NCBI GenBank assembly: GCA_001725415.1
Contig: MEGH01000016.1
Location: 17,721 to 81,720 of the forward strand
Length of the DNA stretch: 64,000 bases
Source of the DNA: Pseudonocardia sp. SCN 73-27
GTDB taxonomy: Bacteria > Actinomycetota > Actinomycetes > Mycobacteriales > Pseudonocardiaceae
Direction: 5' to 3'
Positions 52,988 through 62,237 of this stretch are shown in pieces; position 1 is the stretch's first letter, and each line of letters begins with the position of its first letter. The notes beneath the pieces are model-generated. The model saw only the letters and a list, made by a program, of their open reading frames with translations, did no database searches and had not been told where the DNA came from. The position numbers were made by a program, and so were the translations under genes.

Positions 52988-54663
52988 GCGGGGGCTCCGT
53001 TCCAGGGAGAGGTCGTCGCGCCGGTCGCCGCCGACCCGACCGTGGCGGCGTACTTGGCGAAGACTCCAGAGGTGAACTCCGGTGCGGCGGGCGGCGGCGG
53101 TGTGCGGGCCGACAGCTCCGCGTCGACGGCGATCGTGCGGGTGTCGGCGTCGAGGACGATCCGGTCGCCGTCGCGCAGCAGGCCGATCGGCCCGCCCGCC
53201 GCGGCCTCGGGGGCGACGTGCCCGACCATGAGACCACGGGTGGCGCCGCTGAACCGGCCGTCGGTGACGAGTGCGACCGTCTCGCCCAGCCCGCGGCCGA
53301 CGATCGCCGACGTCACCTGGAGCATCTCCGGCATGCCCGGCCCGCCGCGCGGTCCGACGTTGCGGATGACGACGGTGTCGCCCGGCCCGACCCCGCCACC
53401 GAGGACGGCGTCGAGCGCGGCACGTTCGCCGTCGAAGACCCGCGCGGTGCCGGTGTGGGAGCGCGGGGTGTGCGCGGTGATCTTGACGACGGCACCGTCC
53501 GGCGCGAGGTTGCCGCGCAGCACGACGAGTCCGCCCTCGGTCGCGAACGGCTCACCGAGCGCGGACACGACGCGCTGACCAGGGGTCTCCGCGGCCGCGG
53601 CCGCCTCCTCGGCGAGCGTCCGGCCGGTCACGGTGAGCGTCGAGCCGTCGACGAGCCCGCTCTCGACGAGCCGGCTGACCAGCAGCATCGTGCCGCCCGC
53701 GGCGTGCAGGTCGGCGGCGCTGTAGGTGCCGCCGGGCATGAGGTCGCACAGCAGCGGGGTGCGCCGGGAGATGCGGTCGATGTCGTCGAGGGACAGTGGC
53801 ACCCCGACCTCGGACGCCAGCGCGATCAGGTGCAGGACCGCGTTGGTCGAGCCGCCCGAGGCGGCGACCGCGGCGACGGCGTTCTCGAAGGCGGGCCGGG
53901 TGAGCAACGTGCTGGGGCGCAGATCCTTCGTCGCCACGGTCTCGACGAGTGCGGCCGCCTCCGCCACCGCGGCCGGCTTGGCCGCGTCGACGGCGGGGAT
54001 GCCGTTGACCCGCGCCGGCGACAGCCCCAGGACCTCCATGACCATCGCCATGGTGTTGGCGGTGTACTGCCCGCCGCATGCACCCGCGCCGGGGCAGGCG
54101 GCGGCCTCGATCTCGTCGAGGTCGTCGTCGGTGATCGTTCCCGCGGCGTGCGCGCCGATCGCCTCGAACACGTCGTGCACCGCGACGACCCGGCCGCGGT
54201 ACCGCCCGGTCAGGATGGTGCCGCCGTAGAGCAGCACCGACGGCCGGTCGACGCGCGCCATACCCATCGCCATGGCGGGCACCGTCTTGTCGCACGACGC
54301 GATGCCGACGATCCCGTCGAACATGTGGCCCCGGGCGACCAGCTCGACCGAGTCCGCGATGAGCTCGCGGCTCACCAGCGACGCCCGCATCCCCGGCGTA
54401 CCCATCGTGATCCCGTCGGAGATCGCGATGGTGTTGACCTCCATCGGCGTGCAGCCGATGGCGCGCAACCCTTCCGACGCGTGCGCGGCGAGGTCGCGGT
54501 GGTTGAGGTTGCACGGCATCGTGCCCGTCCAGCTGTGGACGACCCCGACGACCGGCTTGCGCAGATCGTCCGGGCTGAAGCCGATGTTGCGCAGGTAGGA
54601 GCGTGCCGCGGCGCGCTCCGGACCCTCGTACAGCGCCCGGCTGGGGCGCTCCTGGAACGGCAT
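52984..54663 (-). CDS. IlvD/Edd-family dehydratase
   Basis: A 559-residue iron-sulfur dehydratase of the dihydroxyacid / sugar-acid dehydratase family. Cluster cysteines lie in [21 protein letters not shown] and [15 protein letters not shown]; the C-terminal domain shows [22 protein letters not shown] (catalytic serine region). It removes water from a 2,3-dihydroxy acid. Isolated from other branched-chain amino acid genes and coupled to CitE by ATGA, it is probably a catabolic enzyme and not the biosynthetic IlvD. AGGAAG precedes ATG 54663, 13 bp after the permease stop. Confidence 0.92.
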   Translation of the reverse strand: MPFQERPSRALYEGPERAAARSYLRNIGFSPDDLRKPVVGVVHSWTGTMPCNLNHRDLAAHASEGLRAIGCTPMEVNTIAISDGITMGTPGMRASLVSRELIADSVELVARGHMFDGIVGIASCDKTVPAMAMGMARVDRPSVLLYGGTILTGRYRGRVVAVHDVFEAIGAHAAGTITDDDLDEIEAAACPGAGACGGQYTANTMAMVMEVLGLSPARVNGIPAVDAAKPAAVAEAAALVETVATKDLRPSTLLTRPAFENAVAAVAASGGSTNAVLHLIALASEVGVPLSLDDIDRISRRTPLLCDLMPGGTYSAADLHAAGGTMLLVSRLVESGLVDGSTLTVTGRTLAEEAAAAAETPGQRVVSALGEPFATEGGLVVLRGNLAPDGAVVKITAHTPRSHTGTARVFDGERAALDAVLGGGVGPGDTVVIRNVGPRGGPGMPEMLQVTSAIVGRGLGETVALVTDGRFSGATRGLMVGHVAPEAAAGGPIGLLRDGDRIVLDADTRTIAVDAELSARTPPPPAAPEFTSGVFAKYAATVGSAATGATTSPWNGAPA

Positions 54664-54676
54664 GGTCTTCCTTATC

Positions 54677-55708
54677 TCAGAGAGAGCCGGACTCGCGGAC
54701 CTCCTTGCGCCTGCTGTAGCGCGAGGCGCAGACCGCGACGACGAGCGCGCCGCCGTAGAAGAGGTCCGAGACGTAGGACTGGGCGCCGAGCATCGTGAGG
54801 CCCGTGGTGCCCGCGACCAGGAAGTACACGGCGATGAACGAGCCCCACGAGTTGAACTTGCCGGGCAGGATCGCCGTGGAGCCGAGGAACGCGGCGGCGA
54901 ACGTCGGCAGGAGGAACGCCTCGCCCGAGACCGGGTCGGCCGCCCCCGTCGTGCCGGCGTAGAGGATGCCGGCGAGCGAGGCGAGCGTCGCCGAGGCGAC
55001 CAGCGCGGCCCACCGGATCCGGGTGACGCGCAGCCCCGAGAGCCGCGACACCGCGCGTCCACGGCCGACGAACAGCAGCCGCCGCCCCGCTGCGGTGTAC
55101 TCCAGGAAGTACCAGAGCCCGGCGGTGATGATCAGGCCGTACCAGAACGCGAGCGGGACGCCGAGGAACCGGTTGACGATGACCCAGTTGGTGAGGCCCG
55201 TCGAGATGCCGCTGATCGTCGTCGAGTCGCCCATCCAGAGCACGAGGCCCGAGAGGATCGTCCCCGTTCCCAGCGTGACGATGAACGGGTCGACCCCGAA
55301 CAGCAGCACGAACCAGCCGTTGAGGAAGCCGATGACCGCGCCCGCCACCAGGCACAGCACGATGACCAGCCAGATGTTCATGCCTTGTTGGGCGTTGAGG
55401 ACGCCGATCATCATCTGCGACGTCATCAGCACGCCGGCGACCGACAGGTCGTAGTCGCCGGCGGTCAGTGGGATCAGCAGCGCGCAGGTGAGCACGACGA
55501 GGACGGCCTGCGAGCCGAGGATGCCCTGCAGCGTCGACGTCGTGAGGAACGTGTCGGGCCGCAGCGACCCGAACACCGCGATCACGACGACCAAGGCGAT
55601 CACGATGGAGAACCGCTGCGCGAGCGAGCGGGCGACCGTGCCGCCCGCCGACCTCCCGGACGCGACGTCGACGTCGGTCACCGGTTCGGAGTTCTTCGTC
55701 CGGGTCAT
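54677..55708 (-). CDS. Ribose-type ABC transporter permease (module B)
   Basis: A 343-residue RbsC-type permease with about 9-10 helices, [40 protein letters not shown] and a basic C-terminus. It parallels the module A permease along its whole length (compare FLGSTTIKPGRFNPWG). ATG 55708 overlaps the ATPase stop (ATGA). It is followed after 13 bp by the IlvD gene, tying transport and enzymes into one transcript. Confidence 0.93.
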   Translation of the reverse strand: MTRTKNSEPVTDVDVASGRSAGGTVARSLAQRFSIVIALVVVIAVFGSLRPDTFLTTSTLQGILGSQAVLVVLTCALLIPLTAGDYDLSVAGVLMTSQMMIGVLNAQQGMNIWLVIVLCLVAGAVIGFLNGWFVLLFGVDPFIVTLGTGTILSGLVLWMGDSTTISGISTGLTNWVIVNRFLGVPLAFWYGLIITAGLWYFLEYTAAGRRLLFVGRGRAVSRLSGLRVTRIRWAALVASATLASLAGILYAGTTGAADPVSGEAFLLPTFAAAFLGSTAILPGKFNSWGSFIAVYFLVAGTTGLTMLGAQSYVSDLFYGGALVVAVCASRYSRRKEVRESGSL

Positions 55709-57330
55709 CGCCCGTCACCTTCACCTTCGGTCGGGCCTGCGGGGACCGCACGGTCGGCGAGCGTGTAGCACTCGTGGGCGATGCGGTCCTTCGTGATGTC
55801 GGCGCCCCGCAGCTCCCGGGCCACCCGGCCCCGGTCGAAGATCAGGACGCGGTCGCAGATGGCAGCCAGCTGCTCGTAGTCCGAGCTCGCGCACAGCACC
55901 GCGCAGCCCGACCGGGCCGCGTCGTGGACGACCTCGTAGATCTGGGCGCGGGCGCCGATGTCGACGCCCTGCGTCGGCTCGTGCAGCAGCAGCACCCGCG
56001 GGTCGGCGCCGAGCCACTTGGCCAGCAGCACCTTCTGCTGGTTGCCGCCCGACAACGACTGGTAGGCGATCCCCGGGATCGGGGGCCGCACGTCGAACCG
56101 GTCGAGGGTCTCCTGGCAGTCGCGGGCGAGCTGCGGCCGGGAGAGCCCCCGCCACGTCGTGTAGCGGTCGATGATCTGCAGCATCGCGTTGTCCCGCACG
56201 CTGATGCTGCCGACGCTCCCGTTGTTCTGCCGGTCGGCGGGGATGAGCGCCATCCGGTGCGCGATCGCCTTGACGGGGTCCATCGCCGGCAGCGACAGCG
56301 TCTCGTCGCCGGTGCGCAACGTCCCGGTCGCAGCCGGGAACGCCCCGAACAGCAGGTACGGGATGCGTTCGAAGCCCGACCCGAGCAGCCCTGTCATGCC
56401 GAGCACCTCGCCCTCGCCGAGCGCGAACGACACCGACGCCACCCGCTCGTCGGCCAGGTCCTCGACGACGACGGCCGCGTCCGCCGCGGTGGGCGCCACG
56501 TCCTCGCGCTCGCCGCCGTGCTCGGGCAGCTCGCGGCCGATGATCAGCTCGACCAGCTCGGTGTCGGACACCGACCGGGTCTCGACGGTCGCCCGCAGCC
56601 TGCCGTCGCGGAAGATCGTCGCCCGGTCGGTGATCTCGCGGACCTCGTCGAGGTCGTGGGAGACGAACAATACGGCCGCGCCACCGCCCGCGATCTCGCG
56701 CATCAGCGAGAACAGCTGGCGACGGCCCGTCTCCGGCAGGAACACCGTCGGCTCGTCGAGGATCAGCATCCCGGGCCCGGTGCGGGTGCTGCCGCGCAGT
56801 GTCCGCATCTCGTGGACGGCACGCACGATCGCGAGCAGGGCCCGCTGCGTGCCGTCGAGATCGGCGACGCGTGCCGTCGGGTCGAGGTCGACGGAGAACT
56901 CGTCGAACAACGACCGCGCCTCGGCGCGCTGCCGCCGCCAACCGATCGCCCAGTCACGGGCCCTGCTGAACGTCCCGATCCGCAGGTTCTCCAGCACCGA
57001 CAGGCTGGTGATCAGCCCGAGGTCCTGGTGGACGAAGCTCATCCCGTAGTCGCGGAACGCCCCCGGGGGCAGCGGCAGCGGAACGTCCTCGCCGTTGATC
57101 CGCAGAGCGCTGCCCGGGTCGGGGTCGTGGAAGCCGGCGAGGACCTTGATGAACGTCGACTTGCCCGAGCCGTTCTCGCCGAGCAGGCCGTGGATCTCGC
57201 CGGGCAGGACGTCGAGGTCGACGGAGTCGAGGACCCGCACCCCGGCGAAGGACTTGGAGACGCCACGCGCCTCGACGACCGGCGGAGCGCCCGCGAGGGA
57301 CGCTCCGCCGGCCTGCGCCGGAACCGCCAT
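55705..57330 (-). CDS. Ribose-type ABC ATPase, two nucleotide-binding domains (module B)
   Basis: A 541-residue RbsA-type ATPase. Domain 1: Walker A GENGSGKST, Walker B MLILDEPTVFLP, signature region degenerate (VADLDGTQRALLAIVRAV). Domain 2: Walker A degenerate (GLLGSGFERIP), signature LSGGNQQK intact, Walker B VLLLHEPTQGVDIG with His for Asp. This is the same one-sided loss as in the module A ATPase. I chose ATG 57330, whose A is shared with the binding-protein stop (TGATG); a start at 57348 would lie further inside that gene. Confidence 0.94.
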   Translation of the reverse strand: MAVPAQAGGASLAGAPPVVEARGVSKSFAGVRVLDSVDLDVLPGEIHGLLGENGSGKSTFIKVLAGFHDPDPGSALRINGEDVPLPLPPGAFRDYGMSFVHQDLGLITSLSVLENLRIGTFSRARDWAIGWRRQRAEARSLFDEFSVDLDPTARVADLDGTQRALLAIVRAVHEMRTLRGSTRTGPGMLILDEPTVFLPETGRRQLFSLMREIAGGGAAVLFVSHDLDEVREITDRATIFRDGRLRATVETRSVSDTELVELIIGRELPEHGGEREDVAPTAADAAVVVEDLADERVASVSFALGEGEVLGMTGLLGSGFERIPYLLFGAFPAATGTLRTGDETLSLPAMDPVKAIAHRMALIPADRQNNGSVGSISVRDNAMLQIIDRYTTWRGLSRPQLARDCQETLDRFDVRPPIPGIAYQSLSGGNQQKVLLAKWLGADPRVLLLHEPTQGVDIGARAQIYEVVHDAARSGCAVLCASSDYEQLAAICDRVLIFDRGRVARELRGADITKDRIAHECYTLADRAVPAGPTEGEGDGR

Positions 57331-58502
57331 CAGGACGCCTTGCCCCACAGCTTCATGTAGTTCTGGACGAAGGAGTCGCCGTAGCCCTTGCCCAGTTCCG
57401 GCGGGGTGCCGGCCTCGGTCACGTTGGCCTTCGTGAACACCCGCAGCTGGATGCCCTCGTCACCGGAGGCGATGGGGCCCTGGCCGGACAGGATGCGCCC
57501 GATCTGGTCGACGACCGCGTACCCGACCTGCGACGGGTTCTCCCCGACGTCCATCTTCACCACGTCCGCGTCCTGCATCATCTTCAGGACGAACGGGGTG
57601 CCGTTGAAGGTGGAGATGTGCACCTTGCCGGTCGCGCCCGCGAGCTGGATGCCCGGCACGACGAACTGCGACATGGAGTCGTAGAGCGGCATGATGTAGT
57701 TGATGTTCGGGTCGGACTGGATGGCCGACCGCGTGATGTTGGTGATCTGCGTCGACCAGTCCGGCACCGACACGTTCTGGAAGGTGAGCTTGCAGTTCGG
57801 GCAGTACTTCTTGAACTCGTCGTTGGTCGCGTCGATCGACGCGGGGCTGCCGATGACCTCCTTCGACGTCAGGACCAGCACGTTCGCCGCACAGTTGGTG
57901 TCCTTGATGATGAAGTCCGCCGACAGCCGCGCGGCCAGGTCGTAGGGCTGCGCGACGCGGGCCGTGACCTCGGGGCCCTGCGGCTGGGTGAGGTCCTCGT
58001 TGAGCACCGTGATGATCGGGATGCCCGCCGCCTTCGCGGCCGCGGCCTGCGGCTGGAAGTACGTCGGGCTGATCGTGCCGCCCGTGAGCGTGATCGCGGC
58101 GGGCTTCTGCGCGATCGCCGCGTTCATGCCCTGGATCCACTGGGTGCGGTCACCCTGGTTCGGGTAGTCGACGACCTTCATCCCGACCTTGCCCGCGGCC
58201 TCGGTCATCGAGGTCGTGAGCGCCTGGGTGAAGGGGTTGGCGCTCGACTCCTGGATGTTGAAGATCGTCTTGCCCTCGGCCGCCGACATGTCGACGGGCG
58301 GGCCCGGGTCGGTGTAGGTCGGGACCTTCGAGTACTTGTCGAGCGCGGCGTTGACCTGCGAGAGGTCGCAGTTCGCGCCGCCACCGCCGCCCGCCGCGGT
58401 GCCCGACCCCGAACCGCCCGACGAACAGGCGGCCACCAGGCCGAACATCACGACGGCCGTGGCGGCCGTCGCCACCCGTCTCTTCGTAGTGCTGGACAGC
58501 AT
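57330..58502 (-). CDS. Ribose-type ABC substrate-binding lipoprotein (module B)
   Basis: A 390-residue binding protein with lipoprotein signal (KRRVATAATAVVMFGLVAAC) and Gly/Ser linker, then a type-I binding fold (TIFNIQESSANPFTQALT; QAAAAKAAGIPIITVLNED). Three or four further cysteines (GANCDL, DTNCAAN, YCPNCK) recall those of the module A protein and may form disulfides. AGGAGG stands about 4 nt before ATG 58502. Shared C-terminus NVTEAGTP...GYG...MKLWG with module A. Ligand unknown. Confidence 0.93.
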   Translation of the reverse strand: MLSSTTKRRVATAATAVVMFGLVAACSSGGSGSGTAAGGGGGANCDLSQVNAALDKYSKVPTYTDPGPPVDMSAAEGKTIFNIQESSANPFTQALTTSMTEAAGKVGMKVVDYPNQGDRTQWIQGMNAAIAQKPAAITLTGGTISPTYFQPQAAAAKAAGIPIITVLNEDLTQPQGPEVTARVAQPYDLAARLSADFIIKDTNCAANVLVLTSKEVIGSPASIDATNDEFKKYCPNCKLTFQNVSVPDWSTQITNITRSAIQSDPNINYIMPLYDSMSQFVVPGIQLAGATGKVHISTFNGTPFVLKMMQDADVVKMDVGENPSQVGYAVVDQIGRILSGQGPIASGDEGIQLRVFTKANVTEAGTPPELGKGYGDSFVQNYMKLWGKAS

Positions 58503-58539
58503 CTCTCCTCCTCGGGAGCGCACGGGTCCGGCGGCCGGT

Positions 58540-59184
58540 CTACCGGCCGCCGTCGGCGATGGACGCCAGGTACTTCTCCACCTCGTCCTGCGGCACCACG
58601 TCGGCGTACTTCGAACCGATGTCGAAGAGGTTCGCGCGGTGCGGCTCCTCGGCCCGGTCGAAGACGCACTCCTCGGGGACCACGACGCGAAACCCGTAGG
58701 ACACCGCGTCGATCACGCTCGCCCGGATGCACCCGGACGTCGAACACCCCGTCACGACCACGGTGTCGACCCCACGTTGGACCAGGTACGACGTGAGGTG
58801 CGTCCCGAAGAACGCCGACGGGAACTTCTTGACCAGCACCAGCTCGTCGGGCCGGCGGGCCAGCTCGGGGTGGATCTCCACCGCCGCGGGGTCGTCGGTG
58901 CGCAGCTCGCGCAGCGCCGGGACCTTCGCGGCGAACGACGCCCCGTCCTCCCCCGGCGCGTACGCGATCGTCGTGAACACGATCGGCAGCCCGGCCTCCC
59001 GGGCGTGCCCCAGCAGTCCCGCGATGTGCGGGACCGCGGGCGCGTCGTCGGCACCGACGCCGTAGGCACTGGACGTGAACGCCCGCGAGACGTCCACGAC
59101 CAGCACCGCGGGCCTGCTCCCCGTGCCCCCGGTGGCGCCGATGCCACGCTGCGCGTAGAACTCGCCGACCTCCTCGAAGCCCAT
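58540..59184 (-). CDS. Isochorismatase-family amidohydrolase (module B)
   Basis: A 214-residue cysteine hydrolase. Triad D31 (VLVVDVSRAF), K119 (LVLVKKFPSAFFGT) and C152 (GCSTSGCIRASV), the N-carbamoylsarcosine/maleamate amidase type, like the module A protein at 36827. It lies 11 bp after the CoA-transferase and 37 bp before the importer genes. It probably hydrolyses a carbamoyl or amide group on the intermediate released by the ring-opening enzymes (inference). Confidence 0.9.
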   Translation of the reverse strand: MGFEEVGEFYAQRGIGATGGTGSRPAVLVVDVSRAFTSSAYGVGADDAPAVPHIAGLLGHAREAGLPIVFTTIAYAPGEDGASFAAKVPALRELRTDDPAAVEIHPELARRPDELVLVKKFPSAFFGTHLTSYLVQRGVDTVVVTGCSTSGCIRASVIDAVSYGFRVVVPEECVFDRAEEPHRANLFDIGSKYADVVPQDEVEKYLASIADGGR

Positions 59185-59195
59185 GTGCCCGCCCG

Positions 59196-60416
59196 TCAGA
59201 TCACGCCGTCGGCCTCGAGGGCCGCCAGCTGCTCGTCGGTCATCCCCAGCTGATCGCGGTAGACCTCGTGGTTGCTCGACCCCTTCGGGGCGCCCGCGTG
59301 CCGGACCTTGCCCGGGGTGTCGGAGAGGACCGGGACGACGTTCTGCATCAGCACGTCGCCCAGCCCCTCGTGCGGGACCCGCACGATCGTCTCCCGCGCC
59401 AGGTACTGCGGGTCCTCGACGATGTCCGCCGCGGTGTAGGCCGGGGCGATGGCGCCCTCCGCGGTCTCGAACTCCGCCAGCACCTCCTCGGCGGTGCGTT
59501 CGGCGATCCAGCCACCGATCGCGTCGTCCAGCTCCTCGGTGTGCGCGATCCGGCCGGGGTTGCCCGTGAACCACGGTTGCTCGGCGAGATCGGGCCGCCC
59601 GACCAGTTTCACGACCCGGTCCGCGATCGACTGCGCCGTCGCCGAGAGGGCGAGCCAGCGACCGTCCTTGGTCTGGTAGGCGTTGCGCGGCGCGCTGTAG
59701 GGCGTGTGGTTGCCCGACCGTCCGACGACCTCACCGGTCTTGTCGTAGAGGATCGTCTGCGGGCCGAGCATCCAGAACATCGGCTCGTAGATCGACAGGT
59801 CGATGACCTGACCCTTGCCGTCGCCGCCGTGCTCACGCCACCACAGCGCGAACATGATCGCGAAGCAGCCGGTGAACCCCGCGATGCAGTCGCCGAGGGC
59901 GAACGGCGGCAGCGCCGGCGGCTTGTCGGGCCAGCCGTTGATGTGGGCGAACCCCGACATCGCCTCGGCGAGCGTCCCGAACCCGGGCCGGTTCGCATAG
60001 GGGCCGGTCTGGCCGAACCCGGTGGTGCGCAGGATGACCAGGCCCGGGTTGATCTCGTGCAGCACGTCGGGGCCCAGGCCCCAGCGCTCCAGCGTTCCGG
60101 GCCGGAAGTTCTCGACGAGCACGTCGGCGTCGGCGATGATCTTCTTCAGGATCTCGGCGCCCTCGGGGGCCGAGAGCTTCAGCGTGATGCACCGCTTGTT
60201 GCGCGACACCAGGGCCCAGAACAGCGACTCGCCCTCGACGTTCCAGCCCATCGACCGCAGGCTGTCGCCGCGCGGGTGCTCGACCTTGAGCACGTCGGCG
60301 CCGAAGTCCGCCAGGAGGGTCGCCGCGACGGGGCCCGCGAAGATCGACGCCGCGTCGACGACCTTGAGGCCCTGCAGCGGGCCACCGGCCGGCTCGGTCC
60401 CGGGGGTGGCACTCAT
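59196..60416 (-). CDS. Family III CoA-transferase (module B)
   Basis: A 406-residue CaiB/BaiF-type transferase with LLADFGADVLKVEHPRGD and the expected catalytic D176 (PPFALGDCIAGFTG). It matches the module A transferase (34147) in several long stretches, for example VENFRPGTLERWGLGP against IENFRPGVMERWGLGP, so the two are close paralogues. ATG 60416 overlaps the stop of the deacetylase-type gene. It would activate the free acid before dehydration and CitE cleavage. Confidence 0.93.
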   Translation of the reverse strand: MSATPGTEPAGGPLQGLKVVDAASIFAGPVAATLLADFGADVLKVEHPRGDSLRSMGWNVEGESLFWALVSRNKRCITLKLSAPEGAEILKKIIADADVLVENFRPGTLERWGLGPDVLHEINPGLVILRTTGFGQTGPYANRPGFGTLAEAMSGFAHINGWPDKPPALPPFALGDCIAGFTGCFAIMFALWWREHGGDGKGQVIDLSIYEPMFWMLGPQTILYDKTGEVVGRSGNHTPYSAPRNAYQTKDGRWLALSATAQSIADRVVKLVGRPDLAEQPWFTGNPGRIAHTEELDDAIGGWIAERTAEEVLAEFETAEGAIAPAYTAADIVEDPQYLARETIVRVPHEGLGDVLMQNVVPVLSDTPGKVRHAGAPKGSSNHEVYRDQLGMTDEQLAALEADGVI

Positions 60417-61354
60417 GCGGCGCCCTCGTCGGGGTGGTTCTCCAACCAGAACCGCGCGATCTGCTCGCGGGTCGCGAACCACACGTCGGACTGCTGCTGG
60501 GCGTGCTCGATGAACTCCCGCAACGCCGACGTCCGCCCCGCCTGACCGGCCCACCGCGGGTGCAGACCGATCGACATCATCCGCGGATGCCCGCCCCGAC
60601 CCTCGCGCAACAACTCGTCGAAACCACGGGCGCAGACGTCGAAGAAGTCGGTCGGGCTGGCCATCCCGGGCGGCATCGCGTACTTCACGTCGTTGTAGAC
60701 CATCGTGTACGGCACCACGAGCTGGCGCTTGTCACCGACGCTGACGTAGTACGGCAGGTCGTCGTTGTAGGCGTCGGAGTCGTAGAGGAATCCGCCCTCC
60801 TCCACGAGCAGCTCACGGGTGTGCACGCTCGGGCCGTAGCGGCAGTACCAGCCGACGGGCCGCGTCCCGCACGTCCGCTCGAACGACGCGATCGCCTCGA
60901 GCATGTGCTCGCGCTCCTCGTCGCGGCTCAGCGTCCAGGGCTCCTCCCAGCGCCAACCGTGGCTGCAGACCTCGTGCCCGCCCGCGACCACCGCCTTGGC
61001 CAGCTCGGGGTTCTGCTCGAACGCGACCGCCGCGGCGTAGAACGTCGTCGGGACCCGGTACTCGGAGAACAGGCGCAGCAGCCGCCACACACCGGCGCGC
61101 GCGCCGTACTCGTAGATCGACTCGACGCACAGGTCCCGGTACTCCGCCGGCATTCCGTACGGAATCTCGCCGAGGCCCTCGTTGCGCGCGTCGCCCGCGG
61201 CCCACGAGACCTCCGAGCCCTCCTCCGCGTTCACCACGATGTTGACGGCGATCTTCGCCCCACCCGGCCAGTGGACGGCCGGTGGCGTCGCGCCGTACCC
61301 GATGAGATCGCGCCGGGGGCCGGGCACGTCGGCTTCGGTGAACTGCAGGGTCAT
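60413..61354 (-). CDS. PuuE-type polysaccharide-deacetylase-fold hydrolase
   Basis: A 313-residue single-domain protein: NIVVNAEEGSEVSW, GGHEVCSHGWRWEE, GTRPVGWYCRYGPSVHTREL, GGFLYDSDAYNDDLPYY and MMSIGLHPRWAGQAGR. It is closely related to the hydrolase domain of the PuuE-cupin fusion at 50095 but lacks the cupin. PuuE itself is a metal-independent allantoinase; this enzyme may hydrolyse a different ureide or amide. Start ATG 61354, 25 bp after the GntR stop; overlap with the CoA-transferase. Confidence 0.88.
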   Translation of the reverse strand: MTLQFTEADVPGPRRDLIGYGATPPAVHWPGGAKIAVNIVVNAEEGSEVSWAAGDARNEGLGEIPYGMPAEYRDLCVESIYEYGARAGVWRLLRLFSEYRVPTTFYAAAVAFEQNPELAKAVVAGGHEVCSHGWRWEEPWTLSRDEEREHMLEAIASFERTCGTRPVGWYCRYGPSVHTRELLVEEGGFLYDSDAYNDDLPYYVSVGDKRQLVVPYTMVYNDVKYAMPPGMASPTDFFDVCARGFDELLREGRGGHPRMMSIGLHPRWAGQAGRTSALREFIEHAQQQSDVWFATREQIARFWLENHPDEGAA

Positions 61355-61379
61355 CAGGTCCTCACTGCGTCGTAAAGAG

Positions 61380-62051
61380 CTACTGCGTCGTCGGTTCCGC
61401 GTCTCCCAGCTCCGGCTGCTCGGACGCCGCTCCCGCGCCGATGTGCACGTACATCGCGTCCGCACCAGCCTGAGGGTCGCCCGCCTCGACGGCGGCCATC
61501 ACCTCGTCGTGCTCGCGCATGCTGTCGGCCGTTCGCTGCTCGACGGCCCAGTTGGTCCGCCACGGGAACACGTCCCAGAGCGTTCCGGTGAACTGCTGGA
61601 GCATGTCCGAGCCGGCCGCCTGGTAGATCGCCAGGTGCCACGCGGAGTTGAGCTGGGCCATCCGCTTCCCGCGCCCGGCGCGACCGGCCGCGAGGAAGTT
61701 CTCGTGGATCGTCTGCAGCTCCTCCTTCTGGGCATCGGTCATGCGCTCGATCGCCAGCCGGGTCGCCAGCGGCTCGAGCGCCATACGCATTGCATACACA
61801 TCGGACAACTTCTCGGGCGAGTGACGAGCCACCACGACGCCCCGGTGGGCCTCGTAGTGCACGAGCCGGTCGGCCTGCAGCAGACGCAGGGCCTCCCGGA
61901 TCGGCGTGGGGCTCATCCCCAGCTCGCGCGCCAGCTCGTCGACCTGGAGGCGATACCCCACCTCCAGCTGCCCGCTGCGGATCCGTTCGCGTAGGACCCG
62001 CAGGGCGAGCTCCGACTTCGTCTGGTGGGTCGGAACCTCAGGATCGGTCAC
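61380..62051 (-). CDS. GntR-family regulator, FCD type (head of module B)
   Basis: A 223-residue regulator, winged helix about 8-70 (GYRLQVDELARELGMSPTPI, REALRLLQADRLVHYEAH) and FCD domain (LNSAWHLAIYQAAGSDMLQQ; REHDEVMAAVEAGDPQAG). Start GTG 62051 lacks a clear ribosome site; a longer reading upstream contains unlikely sequence. It is first in the thirteen-gene module B run and therefore the likely main regulator. A TTGCACACAA element about 95 nt upstream may be its site. Confidence 0.9.
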   Translation of the reverse strand: MTDPEVPTHQTKSELALRVLRERIRSGQLEVGYRLQVDELARELGMSPTPIREALRLLQADRLVHYEAHRGVVVARHSPEKLSDVYAMRMALEPLATRLAIERMTDAQKEELQTIHENFLAAGRAGRGKRMAQLNSAWHLAIYQAAGSDMLQQFTGTLWDVFPWRTNWAVEQRTADSMREHDEVMAAVEAGDPQAGADAMYVHIGAGAASEQPELGDAEPTTQ

Positions 62052-62144
62052 AGGGCAAATCTTGCAGGTACCACCGTCGACGACGTCCCACGGGAGGCTC
62101 CCTTCGTTGGGTCCTGCAATGAATAGAAAATATCCTGTAGCCGA

Positions 62145-62156
62145 ATTGCACACAAG
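62145..62156. promoter_or_regulatory. TTGCACACAA element, candidate operator upstream of module B
   Basis: TTGCACACAA (62146-62155) has TTG/CAA arms, like the GntR-type boxes of module A (TTGCATACA). It lies in the AT-richer leader 94 nt before the GTG at 62051, near GATATTTTCTATTC on the minus strand, which could supply a -10. Evidence is weak. Confidence 0.35.
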
Positions 62157-62237
62157 AGCTTCTGGCTGGAAGCGACACACCGATACATCGTCGACACGTC
62201 ACCGACATGCCGCGGGCACGACGGCGGGCGTCCGTCG

